A stretch of 10,316 nt of DNA from Deltaproteobacteria bacterium (GTDB taxonomy: Bacteria > Desulfobacterota > Desulfobulbia > Desulfobulbales > Desulfocapsaceae), in contig JAJYAX010000024.1 of the NCBI GenBank assembly GCA_021779275.1, positions 1 to 10,316 of the forward strand, written 5' to 3'. Positions 1-7,550 of the stretch are shown piece by piece. Positions within the stretch are counted from its first letter, which is position 1. Each line of letters starts with the position of its first letter. A program made the position numbers and the translations under genes. Below the pieces are notes generated by a model, which saw only the letters and a program-made list of their open reading frames with translations, was not told where the DNA came from and searched no databases.

Positions 1-339
1 CTGGTCCAACACCCCCAGGGTGATTTCCTGATGGGTCTGCGCAGCGTCTGCAGACGTCTGATTATCGATGGACCCAACACCGTCATCGGCACCCTGCCCG
101 ATGAGACCTGCCTGCTGGTCATGGATCAGAAAAAGATGCGGCCGGCAACCGTCGGCGGGCGTCCGGGAGAGTGGGCCATCGCCTCGGAGATGTGCGGCGT
201 CGACGCGATGATACCGGACCGCGACCCGGCCTTCGACTTTCAACCGATGCGTGAACATACAATCATTGTACCCCCAGATAGAAAGGAACTGACAATATGG
301 TCTCAGTACGACCCGTATCCGTTACCCCAGGCAGCCTGA
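1..339 (+). CDS. Glutamate synthase glutamine amidotransferase subunit, 3' end (partial)
   Basis: The reading frame is open from the first base, so only the last 112 residues of a gene that starts outside the window are visible. The segment includes DQKKMRPATVG followed by GEWAIASEMCGVD, resembling the C-terminal part of the class II (Ntn-type) amidotransferase domain of GltB, where a D-x-x-x-(L/M)RP strand precedes an ASE helix. In archaeal-type and many anaerobic bacterial glutamate synthases this domain is a separate polypeptide that hydrolyses glutamine and passes ammonia to the FMN subunit. The N-terminal nucleophilic cysteine lies outside the window and cannot be checked. The stop at 337-339 lies 43 bases inside the next gene, which is the FMN synthase subunit; this context is the strongest support for the call. 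The fragment alone would be only moderately convincing. Confidence 0.7.
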   Translation: MVQHPQGDFLMGLRSVCRRLIIDGPNTVIGTLPDETCLLVMDQKKMRPATVGGRPGEWAIASEMCGVDAMIPDRDPAFDFQPMREHTIIVPPDRKELTIWSQYDPYPLPQAA

Positions 340-1937
340 CCTACAGCGACATCCCGTGGATCGTCGAACACCGTGAAGACAGATGCACCCTCTGCGGCCA
401 CTGCACCTCGGTCTGTCCGAAGAGCGCGATCTATCTGGCCCATCGGCGCCAGCGGATGCCGAAACTCGATATCGCCAACAAGAACCGGGGCAACGACTAC
501 CGGACCTTCGTCGGCATCCGCCAGAAGACCACTATGGCCAACGCCTGTATCGGTTGCGGCATGTGCGCGATGGTCTGCCCCAACGAGGCCATCACCCCGG
601 CGCCCAACACCAACGAGCACCGCTCCCTCTTCTTCCATAACCAGAAGGGGGAACCCCGCAAACGGGGCGGGCGCAGAAACGTCAGCGGCCCTACTCTCCT
701 GGACCGTATCCTCTTCGACCGGATCTCGATGCTGACCGATCCGGCCCTGGATGCCGGCCGACATGAATTCAACGTCACCACCACGCTGGGCCGGGTGCTG
801 AGCCCGGAAGACTTCCTGAAGAGGACCATCAGCGGCGGCTGGATTCCTCCCACCCGGGAGATCTTCCCCTTCGTCATCGGCTCCATGTCCTTCGGCGCCC
901 TGTCGCCCAATATGTGGCTGGGCCTGCTGCAGGGCGTGGCCTACTGCAACGATGTCCTGGGCATCCCGGTGGTGATGTGTACCGGCGAGGGCGGCTGCCC
1001 GCCCTGGGTCCTTCGGAGCAAGTATCTCAAATATCTGATCCTGCAGATCGCCTCCGGCTACTTCGGCTGGGACGAGATCATCAGGGCCATCCCGGAGATG
1101 CAGTGCTATCCGGCGGCCATCGAGATCAAGTACGGCCAGGGGGCCAAACCCGGCGACGGCGGCCTGCTGATGTGGTTCAAGGTCTCCAAGATGATCGCCC
1201 GTCTGCGCGGCGTCCCGGAGGGGGTTGATCTGCCTTCGCCGCCCGTGCATCAGACGCTCTATTCCATCGAGGAGAGCGTGATGAAGATGATCCAGACCAT
1301 GTCCATGGCCTTTGACCACAAGGTCCCGGTCTATCCGAAGATCTCCGCCTCGACCTCGTCCAAGTCGGTCCTGAACAATCTAGTCCGCAATCCCTATGCG
1401 GGGGGACTGGTCATTGACGGTATCGACGGCGGCACCGGCGCCGCCTACAATGTCTCCATGGACGCCACCGGTCATCCCATCGCCTCCAACGTCCGGGAAT
1501 GCTACCTGGATCTGGTCACCCAGGGCAGACAGAACGAGATCCCCATCTTCGCCGCCGGCGGTATCGGCAAGAACGGCAATGTGGCCCAGAACGGCATGGC
1601 GCTGATCATGCTCGGGGCCTCGGGGGTTCATATCGGCAAATATGTGATGCAGGCCGCCGCCGGTTGTCTCGGCAACGAGAAGAACCGCTGCAATGTCTGC
1701 AATGTGGGCATATGCCCCAAGGGCATCACCAGCCAGAACCCGAAGCTCTACCGGCGTCTTGACCCCGACCTGGTGGCTGAGCGGGTAAGCGAGATCTTCA
1801 TGTCGATCAGGACGGAGATGAAAAAGATTATGGCGCCCCTGGGCCGGTCCCAGAGTCTGCCCATCGGCATGTCCGACGCCCTGGGTATAAACGATAAGGA
1901 TGCGGCGGACAGGCTGCAGATCAAATATGTCTGTTAA
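297..1937 (+). CDS. gltB: Glutamate synthase FMN/Fe-S subunit with N-terminal 2x[4Fe-4S] ferredoxin domain
   Basis: This 546-residue protein should be the synthase core that converts 2-oxoglutarate plus ammonia to glutamate on FMN. Residues 30-40 (C30, C33, C36, C40) and 84-94 (C84, C87, C90, C94) form two CxxCxxCxxxCP motifs, a 2[4Fe-4S] ferredoxin-like domain. From about residue 160 the GltS (alpha/beta barrel) domain follows, with GSMSFGALS (195-203), TGEGG (229-233), GAKPGDGG (282-289), DGIDGGTGAA (374-383) and AAGGIG (419-424), matching the FMN and 2-oxoglutarate loops of the family. C457, C465, C468 and C473 before PKGI lie where the [3Fe-4S] cluster of glutamate synthase sits. The ATG at 297 has AAGGA at 283-287, nine bases upstream, and overlaps the amidotransferase gene by 43 bases, which suggests translational coupling. 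It is followed after 60 bases by the GltD fusion. Cytoplasmic. The family is secure; the exact electron donor is not. Confidence 0.92.
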   Translation: MVSVRPVSVTPGSLTYSDIPWIVEHREDRCTLCGHCTSVCPKSAIYLAHRRQRMPKLDIANKNRGNDYRTFVGIRQKTTMANACIGCGMCAMVCPNEAITPAPNTNEHRSLFFHNQKGEPRKRGGRRNVSGPTLLDRILFDRISMLTDPALDAGRHEFNVTTTLGRVLSPEDFLKRTISGGWIPPTREIFPFVIGSMSFGALSPNMWLGLLQGVAYCNDVLGIPVVMCTGEGGCPPWVLRSKYLKYLILQIASGYFGWDEIIRAIPEMQCYPAAIEIKYGQGAKPGDGGLLMWFKVSKMIARLRGVPEGVDLPSPPVHQTLYSIEESVMKMIQTMSMAFDHKVPVYPKISASTSSKSVLNNLVRNPYAGGLVIDGIDGGTGAAYNVSMDATGHPIASNVRECYLDLVTQGRQNEIPIFAAGGIGKNGNVAQNGMALIMLGASGVHIGKYVMQAAAGCLGNEKNRCNVCNVGICPKGITSQNPKLYRRLDPDLVAERVSEIFMSIRTEMKKIMAPLGRSQSLPIGMSDALGINDKDAADRLQIKYVC

Positions 1938-1997
1938 TTTCACCGGGCCGGTTGCTTTTTCAGGCCATGAGCTGATATCTGCAAGAAGGAGTTTTCA

Positions 1998-4358
1998 GTG
2001 ACTATGATTGTGGTAAAAGGCCGCGACGAACAAGGCCAGCGAATCAATTCCATGGACTTCGAGAAGATGGTGCGGGAGGCTGCAGCAGAATCCGCCCGCC
2101 TCACCCTGGAATCCTATGGTCAGCACAATATCGGCATCAGATTACAGCATCCTGACGGCCTGCACATCGAGGTGAAAGGCCCATCGGGGCAGCGTCTCGG
2201 CTGCATGGGAATGCCCGGAACCTCCATTGTCTGTCATGGCGCCACCTCGGATGACGTCGGCTATCTGAATATCGGCGCCGAGATCACTGTCCTCGGCAAC
2301 GCCACCAACGGCGCCTGCAACGCCATGGCCATGGGCAAGGTCTACATCAGGGGCTCCATCGGCGCCCGCGGCCTGACCATGACCAAATGGAACCCGGATT
2401 ATAAAAAACCCGAACTCTGGGTCCTGGGCTCAACGGGAGACTCCTTTGCCGAATTCAACTGCGGCGGCACGGCGGTGGTCTGCGGTATTGATGCGAAAAA
2501 TCCTGAAAATGTCCTCGGATACCGGCCCTGTGTCGGCATGGTCGGCGGCACCATCTATTTTCGCGGCAAGACCGACGGGTCCTATGCCAAAAGCAATGCC
2601 CGGCTCGACCGCCCCACCGATGAACAATGGCGGTGGTTGATGGAGAGAATGGGCTACTTCCTGCAGCAGATCGGCTCTCCCGACCTGCTGTCCACCCTGT
2701 CCGTCCGCGAGGAATGGCAGGTGCTGATCTCCATCACCCCGCAGGAAAGAGCCTTGATGTTCGCAGGCCCGATGCCCATGGCCGAGTTCCGGGAAAAGTT
2801 CTGGAAGGATGCCTTCGGCGGCGGCGATCCCCTGCGCGATATCGCCCCCGGCCTGGACCGCAGCCCCATTGACGCCATCGTCACGGGCGACCTGCGGCGC
2901 AACCGGCCCTACTGGGCCAATTGCGAATCGGCGGCCCCCTGTACCTATTACTGCCCGGTCCATATCCCAACGGTGGATCGGCTGCGTCTGATCAGAGAAG
3001 GACGGCTGGACGAGGCCTATGAGATGCTGCTTAGACACACCCCTCTGCCCGCCGTGGTCTGCGGGGCCATCTGTCCCAATCTCTGTGTGGAAAACTGTTC
3101 CCGGCAGGGTGTGGACACCGCCATCGACGTCCAGGTCCTGGGACGGGCGGTGGGCCATTTCAAGGCCCCGGCCGTAGCCGAATCCATCGGCAGGAAGGTG
3201 GCCGTAATCGGCGCCGGTCCCGGCGGCATAAACGCGGCCTGGCAGCTGGCCCTGGCGGGTGTTGAGGTCCATATCTTTGAAAAGGACAAAAAAATCGGCG
3301 GCAAGCTGGCCCAGGTCATCCCCTGGGAGCGCCTGCCCCAGGCCATCTGGGATCAGGAGATCCAGCGTTTTCTCTCCACCCCCAATATCCACGTCCACCT
3401 GGGGGTGGATATGGATAAGAAGAAATTCACCGAATTGCACAAGGATTATGATTATGTAATCGTCGCGGTCGGCACCCATGCCCCCCGGCGCATCGCCTTC
3501 CCCGGCCATGAACGGGTCATCGCCGCCCTGGACTTCCTGAAGAGCGCCAAGGGCGACACCCCGCCTGCCATCGGCAAAGAGGTGGTCATCATCGGCGCCG
3601 GCAATGTCGGTTGCGATGTCGCCTGCGAGGCCTATAGACTCGGGGCCGAAAAGGTGATCCTGGTGGATATCCAGAAGCCCCTGGCCTTCGGCAAGGAAAA
3701 AGAAAATGCCGCGGCCCTGGGCGCGACCTTCCGCTGGCCGGTGGTCACGAAAGAGGTCACCGCCGAAGGGCTGGTCATGGACACCGGAGAGGTCATCCCG
3801 GCCCAGACCGTGATCATCTCCATCGGCGATGTGCCGGCCCTGCCCTTCCTCTCCGGCAGCATCAACACCGTCACCGTCGGCGGGGCGGCCTGGATCAAGA
3901 CCGATGCGGCCCATCTCACCAGCGACACCAAGGTGCTGGCCATAGGCGATGTGGAGAAACCGGGCCTGGCCACCCATGCCCTGGGCGCCGGCAAGACGGC
4001 GGCAGAGTTCATTCTGGCAAGCATCCAGGGTATCGAGTGGAAGCCCTTTGCAAAACCGCTGATCCCGCAGCAGGCCCTGACCATTACCCACTATATCCCC
4101 GATGCCTATGCCGCAACCCAGGAGAACCAGGCTGATCGCTGCCTGTCCTGCGCCTCCTGCCGCGACTGCCATCTCTGCGAGACCATCTGCCCGACAGGCG
4201 CCATCAGCAGACGAGACCTGCAACCGGAAGGTATCAACGAACCGGCACCCGGCTACAAGGCCTCCTACGAGTATGTCTCCGACGATAAAAAGTGTATCGC
4301 CTGCGGCTTCTGCGCGGACACCTGCCCCTGCGGCATCTGGACGATGCAGGTCTATTGA
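1998..4358 (+). CDS. gltD: GXGXG-GltD-ferredoxin fusion, glutamate synthase reductase subunit
   Basis: A 786-residue fusion that should hold the synthase together and feed it electrons. Residues about 40-190 are the GXGXG (GltB3) domain, rich in Gly repeats. Residues about 300-690 are a GltD/dihydropyrimidine-dehydrogenase-like FAD oxidoreductase: N-terminal cysteines C309, C315, C319, C355, C359, C363, C367; FAD loop GAGPGG (405-410); NAD(P) loop GAGNVG (533-538); and the terminal FAD motif AIGD (648-651). Residues about 715-778 are a two-cluster ferredoxin tail (C721/C724/C727/C731 and C766/C769/C772/C776). I chose the GTG start at 1998 because AAGGAG at 1986-1991 sits six bases upstream; the ATG at 2004 would be too far away. 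Electrons from a pyridine nucleotide would enter at FAD and pass through Fe-S clusters to the FMN subunit. After the second Rossmann strand it has VDIQKP instead of the usual YRR motif, hinting at NADH use. Family assignment is secure; cofactor and direction are inferred. Confidence 0.92.
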   Translation: MTMIVVKGRDEQGQRINSMDFEKMVREAAAESARLTLESYGQHNIGIRLQHPDGLHIEVKGPSGQRLGCMGMPGTSIVCHGATSDDVGYLNIGAEITVLGNATNGACNAMAMGKVYIRGSIGARGLTMTKWNPDYKKPELWVLGSTGDSFAEFNCGGTAVVCGIDAKNPENVLGYRPCVGMVGGTIYFRGKTDGSYAKSNARLDRPTDEQWRWLMERMGYFLQQIGSPDLLSTLSVREEWQVLISITPQERALMFAGPMPMAEFREKFWKDAFGGGDPLRDIAPGLDRSPIDAIVTGDLRRNRPYWANCESAAPCTYYCPVHIPTVDRLRLIREGRLDEAYEMLLRHTPLPAVVCGAICPNLCVENCSRQGVDTAIDVQVLGRAVGHFKAPAVAESIGRKVAVIGAGPGGINAAWQLALAGVEVHIFEKDKKIGGKLAQVIPWERLPQAIWDQEIQRFLSTPNIHVHLGVDMDKKKFTELHKDYDYVIVAVGTHAPRRIAFPGHERVIAALDFLKSAKGDTPPAIGKEVVIIGAGNVGCDVACEAYRLGAEKVILVDIQKPLAFGKEKENAAALGATFRWPVVTKEVTAEGLVMDTGEVIPAQTVIISIGDVPALPFLSGSINTVTVGGAAWIKTDAAHLTSDTKVLAIGDVEKPGLATHALGAGKTAAEFILASIQGIEWKPFAKPLIPQQALTITHYIPDAYAATQENQADRCLSCASCRDCHLCETICPTGAISRRDLQPEGINEPAPGYKASYEYVSDDKKCIACGFCADTCPCGIWTMQVY

Positions 4359-4381
4359 CCGGCTACCCGCAACTGGAACTC

Positions 4382-4420
4382 AAAGCCCTTCCTGCATCAT
4401 CAGGAAGGGCTTTCTTATTT
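4382..4420 (+). terminator. Rho-independent terminator of the glutamate synthase operon
   Basis: A perfect 13-base-pair stem (4382-4394 paired with 4401-4413, AAAGCCCTTCCTG against its complement) encloses a six-base loop CATCAT and runs into TTTCTTATTT. It starts 23 bases after the gltD stop. The U-rich tail is on the + strand side only; the minus-strand side has no T-run beyond the stem, so it is at best a weak terminator for the convergent EAL-HDOD gene. Confidence 0.9.
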
Positions 4421-4504
4421 GAAGAGCTTTTTTCGAGAGAAAGGCCCTGACATTGCCGCCCGGCATATTTGCCAGTTCACCGATGTTGCAATAATACAAA
4501 CACC

Positions 4505-5713
4505 TTATCCCAACACTGATTCGGCAAAGGAAATCGCATCCATATACATTTGATGGAGTTTTTCCGGACCGATTCCGGCCTCCTTCATAGCGGCAAGACA
4601 CCCGGGCTTATCACATTTTTCATAGCTGACAACCAGCTGGAGATAGGGTGAATATGGTCCGGTTTGGTGTAGCAAGGCGTTTTTCAAATGATCTCCAAGG
4701 GACAGACGGTCACAGATAGAGTCCATCGTTGTGTCCAGCATCGCATCCAGGAGGGAAAACAGGCCCAGGAGAAAGACTTCATCCTCCTTATCTTCGAGCA
4801 GAGTTTCCCGGGCCAGCAGTTCGCCCATCTTTGCCCAGACAACCGCCATCCGTACCAGCTCTTCCGGTTTATCGGTCGCCAGCTCCGAGATCAGCACCAT
4901 AATGATAAAGCGTTGTATCTCCCTGCTCCCAAGATAGGTTATCGCATGGGCTACGGATTCTATCTTGGTCAGCCGGTAAAAATAGGAAGAGTTGATAAAA
5001 CGCAGGAGCTTATAGGCCAACCCAACATCACCCTGGATGATCTTCTCCAGTTTCTTTCTTGAGGTGGTTTTTCGATTGACCTCAGCCAGCAGATTTACCA
5101 GATTGATCTTAGCGGAATCCACCTCCTTGATCTTGATTCTCTCAGGTTTGCAGAAAAAATATCCTTGAAAATAAGAAAAACCAAGCTTGCACGTCTGGAT
5201 AAACTCCTCATGATTTTCCACCTTCTCAGCCAGATATTTGAGTTTATACCGTGAGAGTTTATGCAGGGTTTTCTGTATGGTGTCGAGAGAAGACAAACGA
5301 AGATCAAACTTGATTATATCGGCGACATTGATCAGGGGATCCAGACTCGAATCATAGATAAAATCATCAAGAGCAATCGTGTAGCCTTCACTTCTCAACT
5401 TCCGGCAAATCTCGACAACGTCGGGGGTCGGCGGCACATCCTCCAGGACCTCTACTACAATCAGCGTCTTGGGAAAGGAAAAGGGCAGATTCTGTAAAAG
5501 TAATTCCCGGGTGAAGTTGATGAAACAGGGGCGGGATCCGCTTATTTTATCAATCCCTTCAGTCAAAAAAGCGCTGGAGAGGACGCTTGTCGTGGCCTTG
5601 TTGCCACTGGCGCTGGCAAGAGTCGATGTCTTCGTACCTCGATACAGAAGTTCATAACCAAACAATCGTTTATGGACATTAAGGATCGGTTGCCTGGCAA
5701 TAAAAATATCCAT
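4505..5713 (-). CDS. EAL-HDOD signalling protein (YuxH/COG3434-type)
   Basis: A 402-residue protein if translation starts at the ATG at 5713, giving MDIFIARQPI, the normal beginning of this family; AGGA lies four bases upstream. The open frame extends to 5803 (432 residues), and another ATG at 5725 is possible but has poorer spacing. Residues about 1-190 form an EAL-type domain with GYELLYRG (E21), INF (N66), VEVLE (E88), LDDF (D116, D117), IKFD (K135), AEKVE (E163) and FQGY (Q183), so most ligand positions survive. Loop 6, DFGTGYSS in active phosphodiesterases, reads DFIYDSS. Residues about 200-400 are an all-helical HDOD domain. Such proteins usually act as c-di-GMP-linked regulatory or adaptor proteins; whether this one degrades c-di-GMP is uncertain. 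No signal peptide or membrane segment is visible. It is transcribed away from the neighbouring sensor gene, sharing a 298-base spacer, and converges on the glutamate synthase operon. Confidence 0.85.
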   Translation of the reverse strand: MDIFIARQPILNVHKRLFGYELLYRGTKTSTLASASGNKATTSVLSSAFLTEGIDKISGSRPCFINFTRELLLQNLPFSFPKTLIVVEVLEDVPPTPDVVEICRKLRSEGYTIALDDFIYDSSLDPLINVADIIKFDLRLSSLDTIQKTLHKLSRYKLKYLAEKVENHEEFIQTCKLGFSYFQGYFFCKPERIKIKEVDSAKINLVNLLAEVNRKTTSRKKLEKIIQGDVGLAYKLLRFINSSYFYRLTKIESVAHAITYLGSREIQRFIIMVLISELATDKPEELVRMAVVWAKMGELLARETLLEDKEDEVFLLGLFSLLDAMLDTTMDSICDRLSLGDHLKNALLHQTGPYSPYLQLVVSYEKCDKPGCLAAMKEAGIGPEKLHQMYMDAISFAESVLG

Positions 5714-6011
5714 GAAATCCTGCATCCTTGTTTTTTGGCCATTCGGGCTACACGGGAACGATTTTTGGCGAATCTTCCACAGTTCTGTACATAATAAAAT
5801 CAAACACCATGCTGAGAGGCAAAGTCAAAGCAATTCCCTGCCGCACACCGGATTTTGAATCACGGATAGGAGTAAGGCATGTACGCAACAACCCCAGCGG
5901 AGGTTCGGCTTATTTCTCGATATCCGGAGAAAAGGCCTCATCCCCGGTTGCAAGATCACACGTTTCAACTACAATGAGAAAAAGGAATGGGATACTCCTA
6001 TCTTCTCTTTC
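5714..6011. other. Divergent intergenic region between the two c-di-GMP genes
   Basis: About 300 bases separate the EAL-HDOD start (minus) from the receptor start (plus). I see a candidate + strand promoter near its right end (listed separately) and a small hairpin, AACCCC-AGC-GGAGGTT with a bulged A, around 5890-5905. A + strand frame is open through it (5728-6081), but it matches nothing I recognise and runs into the receptor gene in another frame, so I treat it as non-coding. No recognisable c-di-GMP riboswitch is seen. Confidence 0.5.
5948..5975 (+). promoter_or_regulatory. Candidate sigma70 promoter for the receptor gene
   Basis: TTGCAA (5948-5953) and TACAAT (5970-5975) are separated by 16 bases, matching the consensus at four and five of six positions. 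The predicted start site falls about 30 bases before the ATG at 6012. Found by eye only. Confidence 0.35.
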
Positions 6012-7550
6012 ATGGGTGGCAATATGCTATCAGGCCGATTTTCCGGTAAGACACTTATTTCGGCAGCCCCGGTATGGGTGATTTTTCTGACCCTGATGCA
6101 TGCAATGCTGACTCCCGTCTCCGCATTGTCCCAGGCCCCCGATCACCCGCCGACCTATGATACGATACGCCTGCAACTCAAGTGGAGACATCAGTTTCAA
6201 TTCGCCGGCTACTATGCGGCAATCGAAAAGGGCTATTTCCGCAACGAAGGGCTGGAGGTCGAACTGGTCGAGGGCAGGCCCGGTCTCAACCCCGTTGATG
6301 CACTTCTCGCAGGCAAGGTGGATTTTGCGATTGAAGCCCCGTCGGTGCTGATCAGACGTCAGCAGGGGATGCCCCTTGTGGTGGTGGCGGCCATCTTCCA
6401 GCATTCACCGACAGTCATCATGACCCTGCGAAGCAGTGGATTGACCACACCCCAGGATCTCAAGGGCAGGCGGATCATGCTTACGCCGGAGACCGATCCC
6501 GAAAGCCTGGCCATGCTGGTTGAAGAGGGAATCTCTCCGTCTTCGGTGACCATTATACCGCATAACTGGGGTGTGGCCGACCTGATCGCCGGCCGGATTG
6601 ACGGCCAGACGGCCTATCTCACCAACGAAGCCTATCTGCTGAAAAAGGAGGGTGTTGCAACAGCGCTCATCAGCCCTTTAAATTACGGGATTGATTTTTA
6701 TGGAGATTGCATCGTCACAACCGAAAATCAGGTCCGTCTTCATTCGGAGAGACTGGAGGCCTTCCTCAGGGCGGTTCGTTTGGGATGGAGGTATGCGATG
6801 GACCATCCGCGGGAAATTGCCGGACTGATCCGATCACGCTACTCACAGGAAAAGGATATGGAACAGCTTCTCTTCGAGGCCCGTGAGATGCGCGCCCTCA
6901 TCCAGCCGGATCTGGTCGAGATAGGGCACATGAATCCAGATCGCTGGCGGCATATTGCCGATACCTTCGTCAAACTGGGAATGCTGAAGGCCGACTACAG
7001 TTTGAAGGGATTCATTTATACAGAGCTTCGGGATAAGATTGCCTCCGAAAAACGGCAGAGACTCCAGACTCTTCTCTTCCTTCTCTGCGGCGTCGTTTTT
7101 TTCTCCGGCATCCTCGGACTGAACCTGGTTCTCTTTAATCGAAAACTTTCCGAACAGGTACGCAAACGGACCGCTTCCCTGGCCGAGAGCGAACAACATT
7201 TCCGGGCCTTTTTCGAGATGGCAAGCGTCGGGGTCGCCAAAATCGGGGTCAGTGATCACTGCTACCAGCGAATGAACCAGAAATATTGCGATATCCTCGG
7301 CTACAGCCAGGAAGAACTCCAGGGGCTGACCTTTGACGATATCACCCACCCCGAAGACCTGGGCGGCCAAGTTGAGCAAATGCGGGACCTGGCTGCCGGG
7401 AAGATTTTTGAGTTCACCATTGAAAAGCGCTACATCCGGAAAAATGGTGCGATCATCTGGGCCTACCTGACAATGTCCCCCCTCTGGACCGCCGGTCAGC
7501 AGCCGGAAACTTGCCGAGGAAAAACTGGTCTTCGCCGGCAAGGTATTTGA
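6012..7550 (+). CDS. N-terminal fragment: NMT1/THI5-like periplasmic sensor domain with TM and PAS
   Basis: The intact 5' frame gives 512 residues. Residues about 15-40 form a signal peptide or anchor (LISAAPVWVIFLTLMHAML, then TPVSALS). Residues about 50-330 match the NMT1/THI5/SsuA-like solute-binding fold, with LQLKWRHQFQFAGYYAA at 54-70 followed by EKGYFRNEGLEVELVEG, as in thiamine-precursor or alkanesulfonate binding proteins; the ligand cannot be told from sequence. Residues 351-375 are one transmembrane helix, followed by a short charged linker and a PAS domain from about 395 (FFEMASVGVAKIG, NQKYCDILGYS, DITHPEDL, EKRYIRKNGAIIW). The frame is genuine up to about QQPE (residue 499); the last 13 residues, TCRGKTGLRRQGI, are out-of-frame sequence after a small deletion. 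The start could also be the ATG at 6024, which has GGGTGG just upstream; neither start has a textbook ribosome site. Alone, the product would be a membrane sensor lacking any output domain. Confidence 0.7.
   Translation: MGGNMLSGRFSGKTLISAAPVWVIFLTLMHAMLTPVSALSQAPDHPPTYDTIRLQLKWRHQFQFAGYYAAIEKGYFRNEGLEVELVEGRPGLNPVDALLAGKVDFAIEAPSVLIRRQQGMPLVVVAAIFQHSPTVIMTLRSSGLTTPQDLKGRRIMLTPETDPESLAMLVEEGISPSSVTIIPHNWGVADLIAGRIDGQTAYLTNEAYLLKKEGVATALISPLNYGIDFYGDCIVTTENQVRLHSERLEAFLRAVRLGWRYAMDHPREIAGLIRSRYSQEKDMEQLLFEAREMRALIQPDLVEIGHMNPDRWRHIADTFVKLGMLKADYSLKGFIYTELRDKIASEKRQRLQTLLFLLCGVVFFSGILGLNLVLFNRKLSEQVRKRTASLAESEQHFRAFFEMASVGVAKIGVSDHCYQRMNQKYCDILGYSQEELQGLTFDDITHPEDLGGQVEQMRDLAAGKIFEFTIEKRYIRKNGAIIWAYLTMSPLWTAGQQPETCRGKTGLRRQGI

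Noticed and set aside
303..1319. A 338-codon minus-strand open frame opposite the synthase subunit
   Set aside because: Antisense shadow with His/Asp/Gly-rich low-information translation and no family resemblance.
2430..4223. A 597-codon open frame on the minus strand opposite gltD
   Set aside because: It lies wholly antisense to a well-supported gene with clear domains; long antisense frames are common opposite GC-rich coding DNA, and its translation shows no recognisable domain.
5860..5960. A c-di-GMP (GEMM) riboswitch before the receptor gene
   Set aside because: Hairpins exist, but I could not match the conserved GEMM core or its tetraloop-receptor arrangement on either strand.
5728..6081. 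A 117-codon + strand frame across the divergent spacer
   Set aside because: No recognisable domain. It overlaps the receptor gene's signal peptide and the EAL-HDOD start. Its last 35 codons, from an internal ATG at 5974, look slightly signal-like but end without a mature domain.
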